Positions 29,683 to 41,381 of a stretch of DNA of 64,000 nt are shown here, piece after piece. A model generated the notes under the pieces. It was given only the letters and a program-made list of their open reading frames with translations, had not been told where the DNA came from and ran no database searches. The position numbers were made by a program, and so were the translations under genes. The stretch covers positions 8,903,099-8,967,098 of the forward strand of contig SSBO01000012.1 of assembly GCA_005281725.1 (NCBI GenBank), read 5' to 3'. Origin of the DNA: Wuchereria bancrofti (Eukaryota; Nematoda; Chromadorea; Rhabditida; Onchocercidae). Position 1 is the first letter of the stretch; every line of letters begins with the position of its first letter.

Positions 29683-32494
29683 GTTAATTCACTCTAAAAT
29701 TGAATGGTAAACATTCTTTAAAAAATTGTTACTCAGTACTTATTTACTTAACAAATGACACCGAACCAAATATTAACGAACAAATACGAGCAAATGTACC
29801 AGAACAACCGAAAGCACTCATCTCAACCTCTAATCCCTCTGTTTTCTTGTTACCGCCGTACTGTGCTCATAACGAAAACCGAAGTCCCAAGTCCTAGCAG
29901 TAATAAAAGTTCAGAATAGAATTTTCATGCAAACCTGAGGCCTAATTTGTAGACCTTAGTGTCTAGACTGTAGGCTTTAGCCATTTGGTGTATTCCATCT
30001 CTGAGTGGTTCTCATTTTCTTTTATGTTTGAAATGACTGAGAGTGAACTTTTCAAAGTTTGAGTGCTTTTACTTGAAAATATTATGATCAAACTCATTTG
30101 GCCACAATTTTAATTAAGAAAAGCAAAAATTAGTTGGAAAATGTCACTAAAACGAGTCTGTCTTTTGCTTAAAAATATTGTGACGAAGTTGGTGAGTGAT
30201 AAGAGAGAGTTGAATAATAAGCAATATACATGGGTTGGACGGATGAGTGATAAGAGTATACATTTATAAGACGAAAATTTTCTGAATCATTCATTTATTC
30301 CCTTTTTAAAATTAAAAATTAATGAAAATGAATTGTTGAAATAGATAATTTGTGAATGCAATGTTAGAATATAGCGTGATGAAGACAATTTATAAGTTTC
30401 AATTTATAAATTTTTCCTGTTAAGCTTTGAATATTTAATTTGAAAGTGCAGTAATTTCGAGAACAAACCTTTTCAGACTTTTAGAAAACATTTCAATATT
30501 GAATATTAGCTTTAATTACTTAACATATTCCTAGCAGATTGATTCTCACTGATATAAATATCTAAAGGTTATATATTGTTGATATGTAATAACATAATTG
30601 CATGAATAGAGTATTCCTACGCAAAACATTAGAATAATGCTTATCAATGATAATTTATCATTTTCAACTGACTGCATTTTATTTCATTTTACTACAAAAA
30701 CATATTGCTTTACTGTCTACTTTTTCATTTCATCATCACTTTCAAATATATTATAGCCTATTTTACTATAATTATTTGACCTGTAACATCTCATACTAGA
30801 GATTGACCTTTACCAAGCCCATGAAATTAACTATCAAATCATTTCTCTTACCTAACATATTGTCACTTGATCTTATCAAAGACCAGTTCCAAATATGCAA
30901 TAGCGATATTTTATTGATTTTTTTTTTCAATTTTTATTTTACACATAGTTGAAATATCAATAAACCATTAAACTTAACCTTATGTTTATCAGTAGAATTA
31001 CCTACGTATGATGATTCCATGTATTTTATGCAAGCAATAAATTTCATAGCAGTCTTTGAATCTACAATGAGAATTAATAGCCTAATGCAAAATAACTCTC
31101 AACAAAAGTTTAGAAAAAAACATTCTGATTTTATTGTATTATGATATGCAGATTTTAGCTTCTTTTTTTTCAAATTTCATACAACAATTTTTGTTCCTAC
31201 TTAAAATGTGGCTAAGCACTATTTTTCTGTTTTTAAATTATCATTTAAGTTGGTTAAAAGTAATCAAACTAAGTTTTATAAAGTTTCATCAGTCAGACAG
31301 ACTTGATAACAATGGCTGATAACCTTTTAAAATATCGTACTTGTTACAAATGATTGATAAAAAATGATGCTATACCGTATAGCATTGCCTAATAGTTCAT
31401 TTTAAATTTGATAAAAAGAAAAAATGAAGCAATCACCTGGGAGTGAAAATCTCAGAATAATCCAAGATGAATCAGTTTAGCATAATTACAACTGATTATA
31501 CAGTTGCGCTTCACGTACTGTTAAAAACGTTATCTTAGCAGCTTATGCAATTACGTGGCACAAAAACGTTTACTCAAAATATTGTTAAATGGATCTACTT
31601 TTCAATAATTTTTCACCTTTCATTCTGTTATCAATACTTTGATTATCAAAAGATTATCAGTTGCTACTATTAGTCCATTTTGATTGGTCAGTTTTTATAA
31701 CAATATTTATCAAGTTATTTTACAGCTAATTTTGATAATCATTTCAGTGGTTTTATTTACTAGCACTTTAGCTGATGATATTTCATTTAGAAACAATTTA
31801 TTTCTGACTAAAATAAAACTTCATTTACAAGTGAATTTTGAACAAAATTATTTTTCACTAATTAGTTAAACTATTTCTTTCTTGTAATTTTGCATTGTTT
31901 AAATTAATCATGACAATAAAAAAAGGTAAAATAAATTGTTTTCCACATATTATTTATCTTTTTGGAAAAAAGTGATAAATTATCACGATTATTTCGATAA
32001 TTTATACTTATGCACAAAGAAAAACATTCGTTTACAATGAACTGTTAAAAATTGTATAATGAAAAAAAGATAAATTAACAAATTGAAAAAGAAAATGAAT
32101 GATGAAAGTTTTCGTTTACAAATATTAATTTCAAACTATTAATATTTCATTTCCTATTTTCATTCTTTCTAAACTATTTATAGAATATTTTTTTTAAAGA
32201 AACGATAAATCTTCTCTTCGACTATAACTATATTTAGTAGCTATTTTTTCTTAGCCTTTCTTTTTTTGAATTGATGATATAATCGGTTCCTTGTAATTAG
32301 TCATATTTTATTAAATTACTTTTTTTTCTTTTTCCAATTTTTAACCTTTTTAATTCTAATTCTATTCATCTGATAATTGCTTTATTTTTTCTCGTTTTTT
32401 CTCATGAAATAAAATTTTTTTCGATCCCATACATAATTTTCGTTATTCTAAAAGAAAAAAAAAATAATTTGTTTAAGTTTGAAATCCTACCATA
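29683..32494. other. Intergenic DNA
   Basis: About 2.8 kb with no recognisable gene; A+T-rich with short homopolymer runs. It probably carries the promoter of the thioredoxin-like gene at its left end. Confidence 0.6.
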
Positions 32495-32499
32495 CAAGG

Positions 32500-32977
32500 T
32501 ATCGGAAAACCGAAAAAATATTTATTACACACTAAGTGTTTCGAATAATGCTAATGATTCATCACTATAAATCAATTCGTTATTCCTTTGTTATATCCCA
32601 TTTTTTTGAAACAATGAATCCTTTATCTAAATCTCAAATAGTAAATGCACATCTGTCGTTAATCTGCTAAGCCAGCCCACTTCCTACATCTTTAAAAATC
32701 TTCTCTGATTAGTTAATAAAAAAGAAAGGATCGATGACAGTCTTCTCTTCCTCCTACTCAGCAGTACCATTCATTCCTCCGCTGTTTCGACTATTCAACT
32801 GTATATCGTATCGATTCACATTTATGAAGAAGATAAATGATATCTGAGTCGATCTTGCTCGTAAACAAGAAGTAAAAGGTTCAATTCAAGTTCTACAAAC
32901 TTAAAGTAAGTCAAGTGAACTTAACCCAAATCATCTACTCTTCTGACCAAAAAGATATTTCAAATTCAAGACAAATT
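32500..32977 (+). repeat. 5' LTR (at least 32500-32613)
   Basis: The first 114 bp match the 3' repeat. The rest, up to the primer-binding-like site, is assigned to the LTR because LTR retroelements place that site directly after the 5' LTR. The 3' copy does not contain this portion, so the true LTR length is unresolved. Confidence 0.6.
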
Positions 32978-32978
32978 T

Positions 32979-32997
32979 TGGTGCCACGAGCCGGGAC
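32979..32997 (+). promoter_or_regulatory. Primer-binding-site-like sequence
   Basis: TGGTGCCACGAGCCGGGAC begins with the TGG that pairs with a tRNA CCA end and precedes the gag start. The cognate tRNA was not identified. Confidence 0.55.
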
Positions 32998-33013
32998 GGA
33001 GAGTAGAATTACA

Positions 33014-33980
33014 ATGGCTTTTACTATTATTGAAAGTATCAAACCTGTAAAGGACCGTCTAGAAAGATTATTGAGTGAGATAAGTAAGAACTTTGGATAT
33101 CCAATTTCCAGACCCAACCTTACCAAACCACGAACGACTTCAAATTAACGAAACCAAAGATCTGCTCATAGATGAAAAAATTCTTCGACTGCAAATGTGC
33201 ATCGACTCTATCGAGGCGTTAAATAAGCAGTGGATAGAATGTGCCCAAAAATCCAAAACGAAAAAGGAAAACTACGCACAAACAGCCACGGGAGAGCGAA
33301 ATATCTTCATTCTAAAGCACGAAGCCAAGGAGACCATCATCACGTTGACTATGTACAAGAGGAAAATTAATAATGAAATCAAACAAATAACTTCTAAACG
33401 CCAATAACGGAGTCGACAACGCCAACACCTATCGCAACATCAATCTCCCTCAGCTATCTCTTCCCACTTTCTATGGAGAACCCCGACAGTGGAGAGAGTT
33501 TTGGAGTGGGTTCAGTGCGGCTGTACACTCCCAGGATACCCCACAAATCCAAAAAATGAATTATTTAATTTCCTGCTTAAAAGGTACAGCAGTAAGAGGC
33601 TTTGATGTTGTCAGTAAGAGGCTTTGATGTTGTCCCATAAAATTATGAAGTTGTGCGTCAAATATTGACCGAAAAATATGGAGACTCGTCGACAATAATG
33701 AAATTACTGTACAATAACTACAGTCAATCAAACTAAACGATAAGGAATGGGTGGAAACTGTTGAAAGAATGGAAAGAATTTTTCGACTTTTTTTTTAAAA
33801 ATGCTAGGAGAGAACTTAGAACATTCCAACATTGAAAATACAATCGAGAGTAGACTACCTCGATGGATACTCGACAAAGTATATCATCAAAAGACGGTCG
33901 ACAGTCCATGGTCAACAATGAAATTAAGGAAATTTCTCCGAAACTTAACGTGAACGAACAAGGAAGAAATCAGTTCTCAT
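33014..33980 (+). pseudogene. gag, 5' part (retroelement)
   Basis: Starts at ATG 33014, changes frame near 33093-33148, stops at 33405-33407, and resumes in another frame from about 33419. The core motif LPTFYGEPRQWREFW and a leucine-rich stretch ending CLKGTAVRGFDV identify a BEL/Pao gag. A 22-bp tandem duplication (33590-33611, 33612-33633) then breaks the frame again. A later segment with RQILTEKYGDS is still recognisable. Non-functional. Confidence 0.8.
33590..33633 (+). repeat. 22-bp tandem duplication in gag
   Basis: Two adjacent copies of CAGTAAGAGGCTTTGATGTT plus GT. The length is not a multiple of three, so it shifts the frame. Confidence 0.95.
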
Positions 33981-34006
33981 TTACCCTTACGGAAAGGAAA
34001 TACACC

Positions 34007-34765
34007 TTCTCGTGAAAGTTGGGGGTCTGAATATAACTTCCGTATGCTCAAAGTCCTTCCTTGTTTGTTATTGTAGTTGGTGTAGATGAATGCATTGAAT
34101 GAGAAAGATTTGTTTTAACGATTTTATTTGGCTAACACCCACAATATATAGATATTAATCTATATCAACAATACCGATAATTTCGTAGAATATCTACGAA
34201 TGAGATGAAGAAAATGGATGAACGAATATATGGATGGTGAAATGAATTGAATTGTGGGAGAGAGAGAGCAGCCGAATCGTAGCTTACTGGTAAAGAAAAA
34301 ACTGTTAGAACTGATTGAGACAAAGGATTTAAATCCTTATATAGTGGGCATTGACTTCCAACAAAAGCATGATTATTAAGTAAGGAGCTATCAAATGATC
34401 TTTTGCTCTTTATATAGTAAGAGATGGGTTTTAATATTGTAGCTTCCCAAAGGATGACTATCAGCTTAAAGGACCTTAAAATATTTCGACAAAATTTGAT
34501 TTGGAACAAAGGATTAATTTTTAACATATTAAACAATGTGCACACCCTTTGTTAACAGATAAAAATGTCGGGACAAGCAGATAAGCTCAAGTATAATGGG
34601 AAGATGAGTGATGAAATAATGATTGCTTACATGATGTATAATTTGAAATATTTTTACATTTCTAATGTTCAATTAAAACGAAATTTAGTATTATGGATTA
34701 ATACAATTTTATTGATATATTTGGTAAGTTATTTGGAGGTTCGCGAGATTATTTCGAGTTTCGCG
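34007..34765 (+). mobile_element. Nested 759-bp short-TIR element, copy 1
   Basis: Interrupts the retroelement gag. It is flanked by the 7-mer ATACACC on both sides (34000-34006 and 34766-34772). Its ends, TTCTCGTGAAAGT and (reverse complement) GTATCGCGAAACT, share a TCGYGAAA core, suggesting short terminal inverted repeats. When the element and one 7-mer are skipped, the gag frame continues on the far side. A diverged second copy lies at 60056-60711. No coding capacity of its own is visible, so it is probably a non-autonomous DNA element. A 7-8 bp duplication would fit hAT-like transposons, but the superfamily is not certain. Confidence 0.78.
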
Positions 34766-34772
34766 ATACACC

Positions 34773-35648
34773 TCACACAAGAAGGATAATCCAAAAAATC
34801 ATAATGGAACTTCCACATTGGCGACTACCCACAATGGAGGTGAGATTTCTCATTCCTCGATAAAAAATAGTGAAACCAAACAAAGAAGACCGTGCATATT
34901 TTGTAGTAAAAACCACTGAGATAGTGAACGTCAAACATATTCGTCAGTGGATTCTCGACTGAAACGCCTCAAACAAAAAAAGAGATGCACTATTTGCACG
35001 AAATCAACTCACCAAAACAAAGAATGCAACAGAAAGGTAAGATGTTTCTACTGCAAAGCTTCTCACAATAGTGCTCTATGCAACAAAAAATTCTTGACAC
35101 ATGCGATCAAAACAACATATCCAAACAGGAACCCAGCCAAGGAAGAAATCCATAAAATGGAGGACTATTCAACAAACCAGGATAAGATAATAATGTCGCA
35201 AACAAGTACAATTACGAAGATGGAAGGTATGGAAACCCTACTATTATGCAAAGAAATAACTGTCTTCAATCCATCATCACCACATCACAGAGAAACAGTA
35301 TTAACGCTATTCGATGTGGGTTCGCAATTATCCTTTATATCTAAGAAACTAGCAAATCGATTAAGGTTAATTGAAACTGAAAAATACGAAATGAAGCTAG
35401 CTCCATTTGGAACTAAAAAACCCAAATCTTATCTTGCTGCTCAAACACAACTTAACATACAAACTAAGGGAAAAGAAACGATAAAAATATGTGCCAACGT
35501 TATTGACTATCTAACTAAGAAATTGCAAGTAATTAACGTACCAACAGGAAGACAATTTGAAGACTTAACGAGCTATTGGAAGCAACTTGACATATTAATT
35601 GGAGCAGATTACTTCTTCAAATTCGTGGAATTCAACAAAATTCAGTAA
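34773..35648 (+). pseudogene. gag zinc knuckles and aspartic protease (retroelement)
   Basis: Gag resumes after the nested element and reaches a stop at about 34918-34920. A long open frame then runs 34947-35648. It carries two zinc knuckles, CX2CX4HX4C (frame residues 14-27) and CX2CX3HX4C (33-45), and a retropepsin-like segment (LFDVGSQLSFIS). The usual catalytic triplet D-[ST]-G reads D-V-G here, so the protease is probably inactive. Confidence 0.85.
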
Positions 35649-35681
35649 CTAAATTCTGGATTCCTACTATTACAAATAAAA

Positions 35682-36330
35682 GTGGGACCTATGATCACTG
35701 GAAGTGGAGATATCGACAAACTTTGTCAAACGAATACCAAACGGCTATCGAGATCAGTCTGTGTAGCCAATTTAAGTTCTTGCTCAGAATTAGAAACCTT
35801 TTGGAAATTAGAACTCATGGGAATCAATGACCAACCTAACGCTAATGACGATGAAGAAGCGTTAAAACAATTCAAGAAGTCAATAATCAAGTGCAATGGA
35901 AGATATAGAGTCCGTTGGCCATGGAAAGAAATTAAAGGCAAATTAAGCAACAACTACGGTCAATGCCTTAATCGTCTGAAGAACCTCATCAAACGATTAA
36001 AAGAAGAATCAATTCTTGATTGATATGTCAACATAATGAAGGAACAAGAACAGTTGAGTATAATTGAAGAAGTGGATCCCGATGATAAGGTAGGCATTAT
36101 TCATTACCTGCCTCATCATGGTGTATTAACTCCTAATAAGTCAACTACAAAAATGCGAATCGTTTATGACGCTTCAGCACACCTCAGAGACTCTAAAAGC
36201 TTAAATGAAGTATTGTACAGAGGACCCACTTTGACCGGATCTCGTGGGTGTATTACTACGTTTTAGAATGATGAAAACAGTAATACTGGCCGATATCAAA
36301 AAGGACTCATGCAAGAATACAAGCAATACA
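35682..36330 (+). pseudogene. Reverse transcriptase, truncated (retroelement)
   Basis: Continues pol with a frame to 36023, a stop, then a second frame from 36036 holding HYLPHHGVLTP and MRIVYDASA, hallmarks of the BEL/Pao RT N-terminus, then YRGPTLTG. After a one-base shift near 36240 the reading reaches LADIKKDS, which matches the start of the RT catalytic core; there the sequence is truncated. No YxDD, RNase H or integrase is present. Confidence 0.85.
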
Positions 36331-36369
36331 GTGCAGTAACATCACTCGAACAGTATGCACAAAGGCATC

Positions 36370-36517
36370 AGAATTCATACAAGAAGAAATGAACCAATTC
36401 ATAGCAAACTGGAAGCTCGTTAGCCTTTGTATTTGTATTTTTATTGTAATATCAATTCTAGTTGTTGTTAATCTAAAACTAAAGCTAATTTGTATACTTT
36501 TCAAATGTTTTAAATGA
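36370..36517 (+). pseudogene. Membrane-anchor tail of a lost 3' ORF (env-like remnant?)
   Basis: A frame ending at TGA near 36515-36517 encodes a hydrophobic span (LCIFIFIVISILVVV) followed by a short Lys/Cys tail, just before the 3' LTR. Some nematode BEL elements (for example Tas of Ascaris) carry an env-like third ORF with a C-terminal anchor, so this may be the remnant of one. Only the tail survives. Confidence 0.45.
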
Positions 36518-36655
36518 TCACAACAAAAGAGAATAGAACTAGTACTTTCTTTAAAAGATGATCAAAACCAAAATTTATCATTACAACCAAATTCAAACCA
36601 AATAGATATCTTTAAATATATCCCTAAGACTTCCTTTTTCCCTTCAGTAGGGAGT

Positions 36656-36767
36656 GTCGAGAAACCGAAAAAATATTTATTACACACTAAGTGTTTCGAA
36701 TAATGTTAATGATTCATCACTATAAACCAATTCGTTATTCCTTTGTTATATCCCATTTTTTGAAACA
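36656..36767 (+). repeat. 3' LTR (112 bp)
   Basis: Begins TGTCGAG and ends GAAACA, with TG..CA ends as expected of an LTR, and is nearly identical to 32500-32613. A purine-rich AGTAGGGAG lies directly in front as a possible polypurine tract. Confidence 0.85.
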
Positions 36768-36844
36768 TAAGGTATAATCTTTTTTCACATATAATCATAG
36801 TTAATAAATTAATTTCACTTACTATTATATTTGCTAATATTTGA

Positions 36845-36854
36845 TATTTTTTAG
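36845..36854 (+). promoter_or_regulatory. Probable trans-splice acceptor of the CHP-like gene
   Basis: ATATTTTTTAG ends at 36854, 79 nt before the ATG, and no upstream exon is seen. It lies only 87 bp beyond the retroelement 3' LTR. Confidence 0.35.
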
Positions 36855-36933
36855 ATTTTGCTATTCTACTGTAACACACCAAATTAATTTTACGGAAGAA
36901 AATTTTGAAAAACAAATTATTCTTATATCATTA

Positions 36934-39519
36934 ATGGGTAATTGGAATTCATTAACGTATGGTTTGTCCGAACAAGAAATTACAAATATTCAACGTGAAA
37001 CAGGCCGTTTGTTTCTCATTGAAATTTGAAAAAAATTTCTTTTTTTTTTTGGAATGCAAGTTTTTTTTTAAATAAATTTACCTCAAATAAAAATATTTCT
37101 ATGCAGTGTTTTATTACAAATATTATTTTGTTACTTACAAATCTAAATTAAATTTAAATTGTTTCAGTTTTTTTTGTTTTTCTTTTTGCACCTCCACGTA
37201 ATTTTTATTTTTACTCCCTTCATTAATTAACTTTAATAATGTTATCAGCTCCCTCTAATCAGTGATGTGTTATTATTTCTTAGAATTATTCTTAGTATTA
37301 TTAACTTGTATTGTACATATTTCACTTAATGTGTTAAATTAGATAAAGGAAAGGAAAGGAAAAAATGCCCTATCCATTATTGTGGGTACAAAAAAGAACA
37401 AAATCTCATTTGTCTGAAAATTAATGTTTTCAAAATAGGTACTGTTTTGTGAACTAAATATTAATTTCTTATGCTGTAATTAATTATACGATAATCAGTA
37501 TTACAATAATAACAGCATCGATTTTTAACTTAAATCAAATTTAATTTTAGTCTTCAATTTTATCAAAAATATTTTATCATTAATGATTTTTTCAAATAAA
37601 TTTATATTTAAACATATTTAAAAAGTAAACATTTATTTAAACTATTGAGAAGATAATCATGATTAATATGTTTTTATGCCACTTAGTCAAATGTATTTCT
37701 ATGTTTGATCATTTGATTTTCACTTATAAAAAAACAAATTTTTTTTTGCAGTTAAACGACGTCAAATACTTCGACTACATGCTAGATTTTTGTCGCTTGA
37801 CGATAAAGGTTGATTTCTGTAGTTCTATTAATTCTATATTAATATTATTTTTTGAAAACTTTCATGAAAATTTTATTTGAAATGCACAAAAATTTGAGGT
37901 GCAACAATTTGTTCTGTAGAATCGGGAATTTGTTTCTTTCAATTTGATTTGTTAGAATTATCTGAAAAATTTTTTATTATCACAGTTGCATTTCCGTGTT
38001 ATTTAACTCTCAGATAAATTGGAGGGATGAAATAATAGCCAATTCTTTTTAATCACCTAACAATATCATTTAAAGTGTTTTGATTATTTTTTACACACAA
38101 AAAAAAGGAAGAAAAGAAATATTATCCTAAAATTTCTAGTAAAAAATTAAATATGTGCTAAAAATTGTAGGAAGAGGATACATTGACCGTGATGATTTCT
38201 TCACAATTCCAGATCTTATTGCAAATCCTCTTGATGATAGAATTATTGATGCATTCTTTGCCGAAAAGTTGGTTGTAAAATTTTACAACATTATGTAAAT
38301 ATTTTTTCTAATATTTTTGACATTCCTGACTTATCAATGCAATTTTCTTTAATTTTTTAGTCTAATGATGTTTGCTTTAATTATCCAAAAAATGATAAAA
38401 TTTAACCAACATTTCATCAAAATAACCTAAACATATGTGAATTTTTCGTTTTTTTTTTTGGTCTTTTTAGCTTGTTTAAAACATCCGAAAATTTTATCTT
38501 ATCATTCCTCAATACTGTTCATACTAAACTTAGATTACATATGTACAGTTGAAGATTATCAAAAGTCATAGCAATAAGAAAATTAAATTCAAAATTTAAT
38601 TCCTCCCTCAATACTATTTCAATTTTTTACTTTATCCATTGCAGTTAATTTTAGAAAAGATTCAGAAAAGACGCTAACATTCCGTGAATTTATTCACGTA
38701 TTGGCACACTTTAGACCATGCACATCCATAACCGAATATGTTGCAATTAACAGTCGTGTGGAAAAGTTAAAATGTACTCATTTCAAAATTTCAAAATATA
38801 CTCACTTTCAGGTTTTAAAATTTGAAACAGAAAACAATGGAAAAAGCAATCTGATTCACTGTGAAAATTTTTGATCAAAATTAAATTTCTGTCTTGATCA
38901 AAAATAAATTTCAGTTGCATTTTCCATGTATGATTTGAACAAAAGTGGTTACATTACGAAAGATGAGTTCAGTGATCTTGAATATGATGGTTGGCTCAAA
39001 TATAACATCCGAACAATTTCTCATTCAACAATTCTTGATTTACGAATAGAAAATCCTTAATTCATTGTACAATTTTACTGATATAAGCATTACCGCAATA
39101 AAATTATTCAAAATACTAAATGCTTTATATCTGAACTACATTCCATATTCGAATATTCTGATGAATTTTAGTTTAATTTGCAAAACAAGAAAAAAAAATT
39201 AAGCAAAAAAAATGCCCAGTTTTCTTTTTTTTTTTCAATTTGAATCTATCACATATCGAACAATTAATAAAGCTGATTATGAAAAGAAATATCATTTGAA
39301 AAATTCACTCGGGTAAGTGAAAATTTTTTCAGTCTTCCGGGTGCTAAATGTATGGTAACTTTCTGAAGTGATAATTTTTATCTCTCGAAAAAGAAAATAA
39401 TAAACAATCCAACTGTGACTTTCGGAAGAAGAAATACATATACATATATTATTTGTCAATTTCAGGCAGTGGATAGCATTAATGCGGAACAAGTAATGTC
39501 AATTCGATTCTTAAATTAA
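36934..39519 (+). CDS. Calcineurin B homologous protein (CHP-like EF-hand)
   Basis: Homologue of CHP proteins, myristoylated Ca2+-binding partners of Na+/H+ exchangers. Exons 36934-37006, 37752-37808, 38171-38267, 38655-38773 and 38915 onward join in phase. The protein starts MGNWNSL, with Gly2 suited to N-myristoylation, then LSEQEITNIQRETG, RLHARFLSLDDK, NPLDDRIIDAFF, FREFIHVLAHFRP and a canonical EF-hand loop DLNKSGYITKDEF, all collinear with CHP1. The 3' end is unresolved. Reading on, the frame stops at 39060 with AATAAA at 39097-39102, giving 163 residues. Alternatively, a terminal exon at 39466-39519 encodes a CHP-type C-terminus (QVMSIRFLN), but I cannot find the exon for the fourth EF-hand between them. 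Confidence 0.85.
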
Positions 39520-41359
39520 TCTGTTCGATTCAATATAGATCATATTGTTATTACAAGAACATTAAAGCTTAAGCATATCATATTTGAGAAATTTGAAAGT
39601 AAAGAAGAGAAACTAAAATAATCATTACAAAAAAAATTGAAGAAGAGAAATTCAGGATTTCATAGCTTTATACATACTTAAATTTAATTTTTTTTAAGCT
39701 GCTATCAAAATTAAAAACATCATGTATAAAATTCAAAATTCTATCTCAACAATCATGATGCAATGATTTACAAATATACTATTTATGCAAATGATATCAG
39801 TAGATCTATTTATTTGTATTTCCACTAGAATAACTGATTAGCATTTAATAGAAAAAAATTTTTTTTTAAAAATTCGGAACAAAAGAAGTTAAAATTTCGA
39901 AACATTACCTACTATATCTGTAATTTTTATTCCACTGTAGGAAATGCAATAATTTGAAATGTAAAATAAGTGAATAATACAGCAAGAAGTGAAAATATGA
40001 AGAAATTTGGAAGAAAATAAGCGACATGTAATTATGCCTTAGTATCATGATCAAGTATTATGGTTCTCATATAACTCACTCTTGCTTTTCTGCCAAAGTA
40101 ATTTTGTTTTATCTGTAATACTAATAAGATTTGAACCTTTAATTATTGTAATTTTTAACATGTTAGAATCAAAGCGTAATCTGTCAAAAGTACTTTTTCT
40201 TACCAGTAATACTAATTATTTAACCAGAGAATTAAATTTGAGTTAATTATTTGATTATATGATCAAGACTTTGTCAGCCAAATTGCATAGTTTACTATTT
40301 GAAGAAATTTTTCAATACTAAAAGTTGATTATATCAGAATCAAACGTTTCTAAATACTAAAGATTATTTATATGGAATTCAACTTGGCATTATTTACTCG
40401 CTAAAATTATAGCGATAGTATAAAAAATCCGAATGATAATACATGTGCATTAACCGATCATTATAATCCCATCCGAACAACTAACTGAATTCAAAATCCA
40501 TGATTTCATCATGTATAGTCGTACCATTGTAATTTAAGCCTATAAATGAAAACTTATCTCCATCTCTAATAGTAACTGATTGCTATAATTGATGCATGTG
40601 AAATAATAATACTTAAAATCTAATTTTTTTTTTTCATAAACTTATGAGCATTCTGCACCTCGATTATCTGTATTTCATATCGGAAATTACTAATACATGT
40701 CCAAAATTGATTTCCTTAATGGTGACTCCAAACAATAATTTCCTCTTTTTTGTTGCGAAATAAAGCTTGAAACATTAGCAAGTTTAGGAAGGAAATGATA
40801 TACTCGAATGAATGAAGCACGCTTTGACGATAATAAATTAACCCTATGCATTCAGCAAATTTATCATTGATAATGAAAAATGAGTAGTTATATGTGTTTA
40901 ACTCAATCTGACTCGATTAAGTAAAAATTTGGATAATAAAGTAACATGCTGGAATGTGTTAATTAACTAAACTGATATAATACATCAAATTAACTTCACT
41001 CATATATGATAGGATACTCTATCATTTAACCTTATTTTGATGGAAAAGAAAATTTCAAGATTCCACCAAAGCTTTCATTTGATGGGCCAACGTTGGTTCA
41101 TGAAATGCATACGTTCTGTTTAATAGCATAAGTTTTCATAAACGTACAAACAGATTTCTCCACCAAGGATTACGACACTCTTAGAATACACCTGGAGGTG
41201 AGAAGTTTCGTATGCACCATAAAAGAACGAGTATACTACATTTGGGTCTTCACGTACGATGAACTAAGCTATTATTAAATTCATACGTACGATAGACGGA
41301 CACGTAATGATACATCGTTGTGGCACTATTCGTAACTCTTATAGTATGATCATTAGCAA
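39520..41359. other. Intergenic DNA
   Basis: 1.8 kb between the CHP-like gene and the PARG gene. No gene or clear repeat seen; presumably includes the PARG promoter. Confidence 0.6.
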
Positions 41360-41369
41360 CAATTTCTAG
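41360..41369 (+). promoter_or_regulatory. Probable trans-splice acceptor of the PARG gene
   Basis: AATTTCTAG ends at 41369, 12 nt before the ATG at 41382, with no visible upstream exon. Confidence 0.5.
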
Positions 41370-41381
41370 GATAGTAAACCA

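Larger units (their letters stand above)
32495..36772 (+). mobile_element. Degenerate BEL/Pao LTR retrotransposon
   Basis: A decayed retroelement bounded by direct repeats (32500-32613 and 36656-36767, over 90% alike by eye). It is flanked by near-identical 5-mers CAAGG (32495-32499) and TAAGG (36768-36772), a likely target-site duplication with one mutation. Inside, in order: a primer-binding-like site starting TGG at 32979, a gag start, gag core, two zinc knuckles, an aspartic protease, the N-terminal part of reverse transcriptase, and a short membrane-anchor tail. Most of RT, RNase H, integrase and any env body are deleted between about 36310 and 36330. Frameshifts, stops and a nested element confirm it is dead. 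Family assignment rests on the gag motif (LPTFYGEPRQWREFW) and RT motif (MRIVYDASA), both typical of BEL/Pao. Confidence 0.9.

Noticed and set aside
30000..32400. Search for a gene between the thioredoxin-like gene and the retroelement
   Set aside because: Only short A+T-rich frames without splice-consistent partners.
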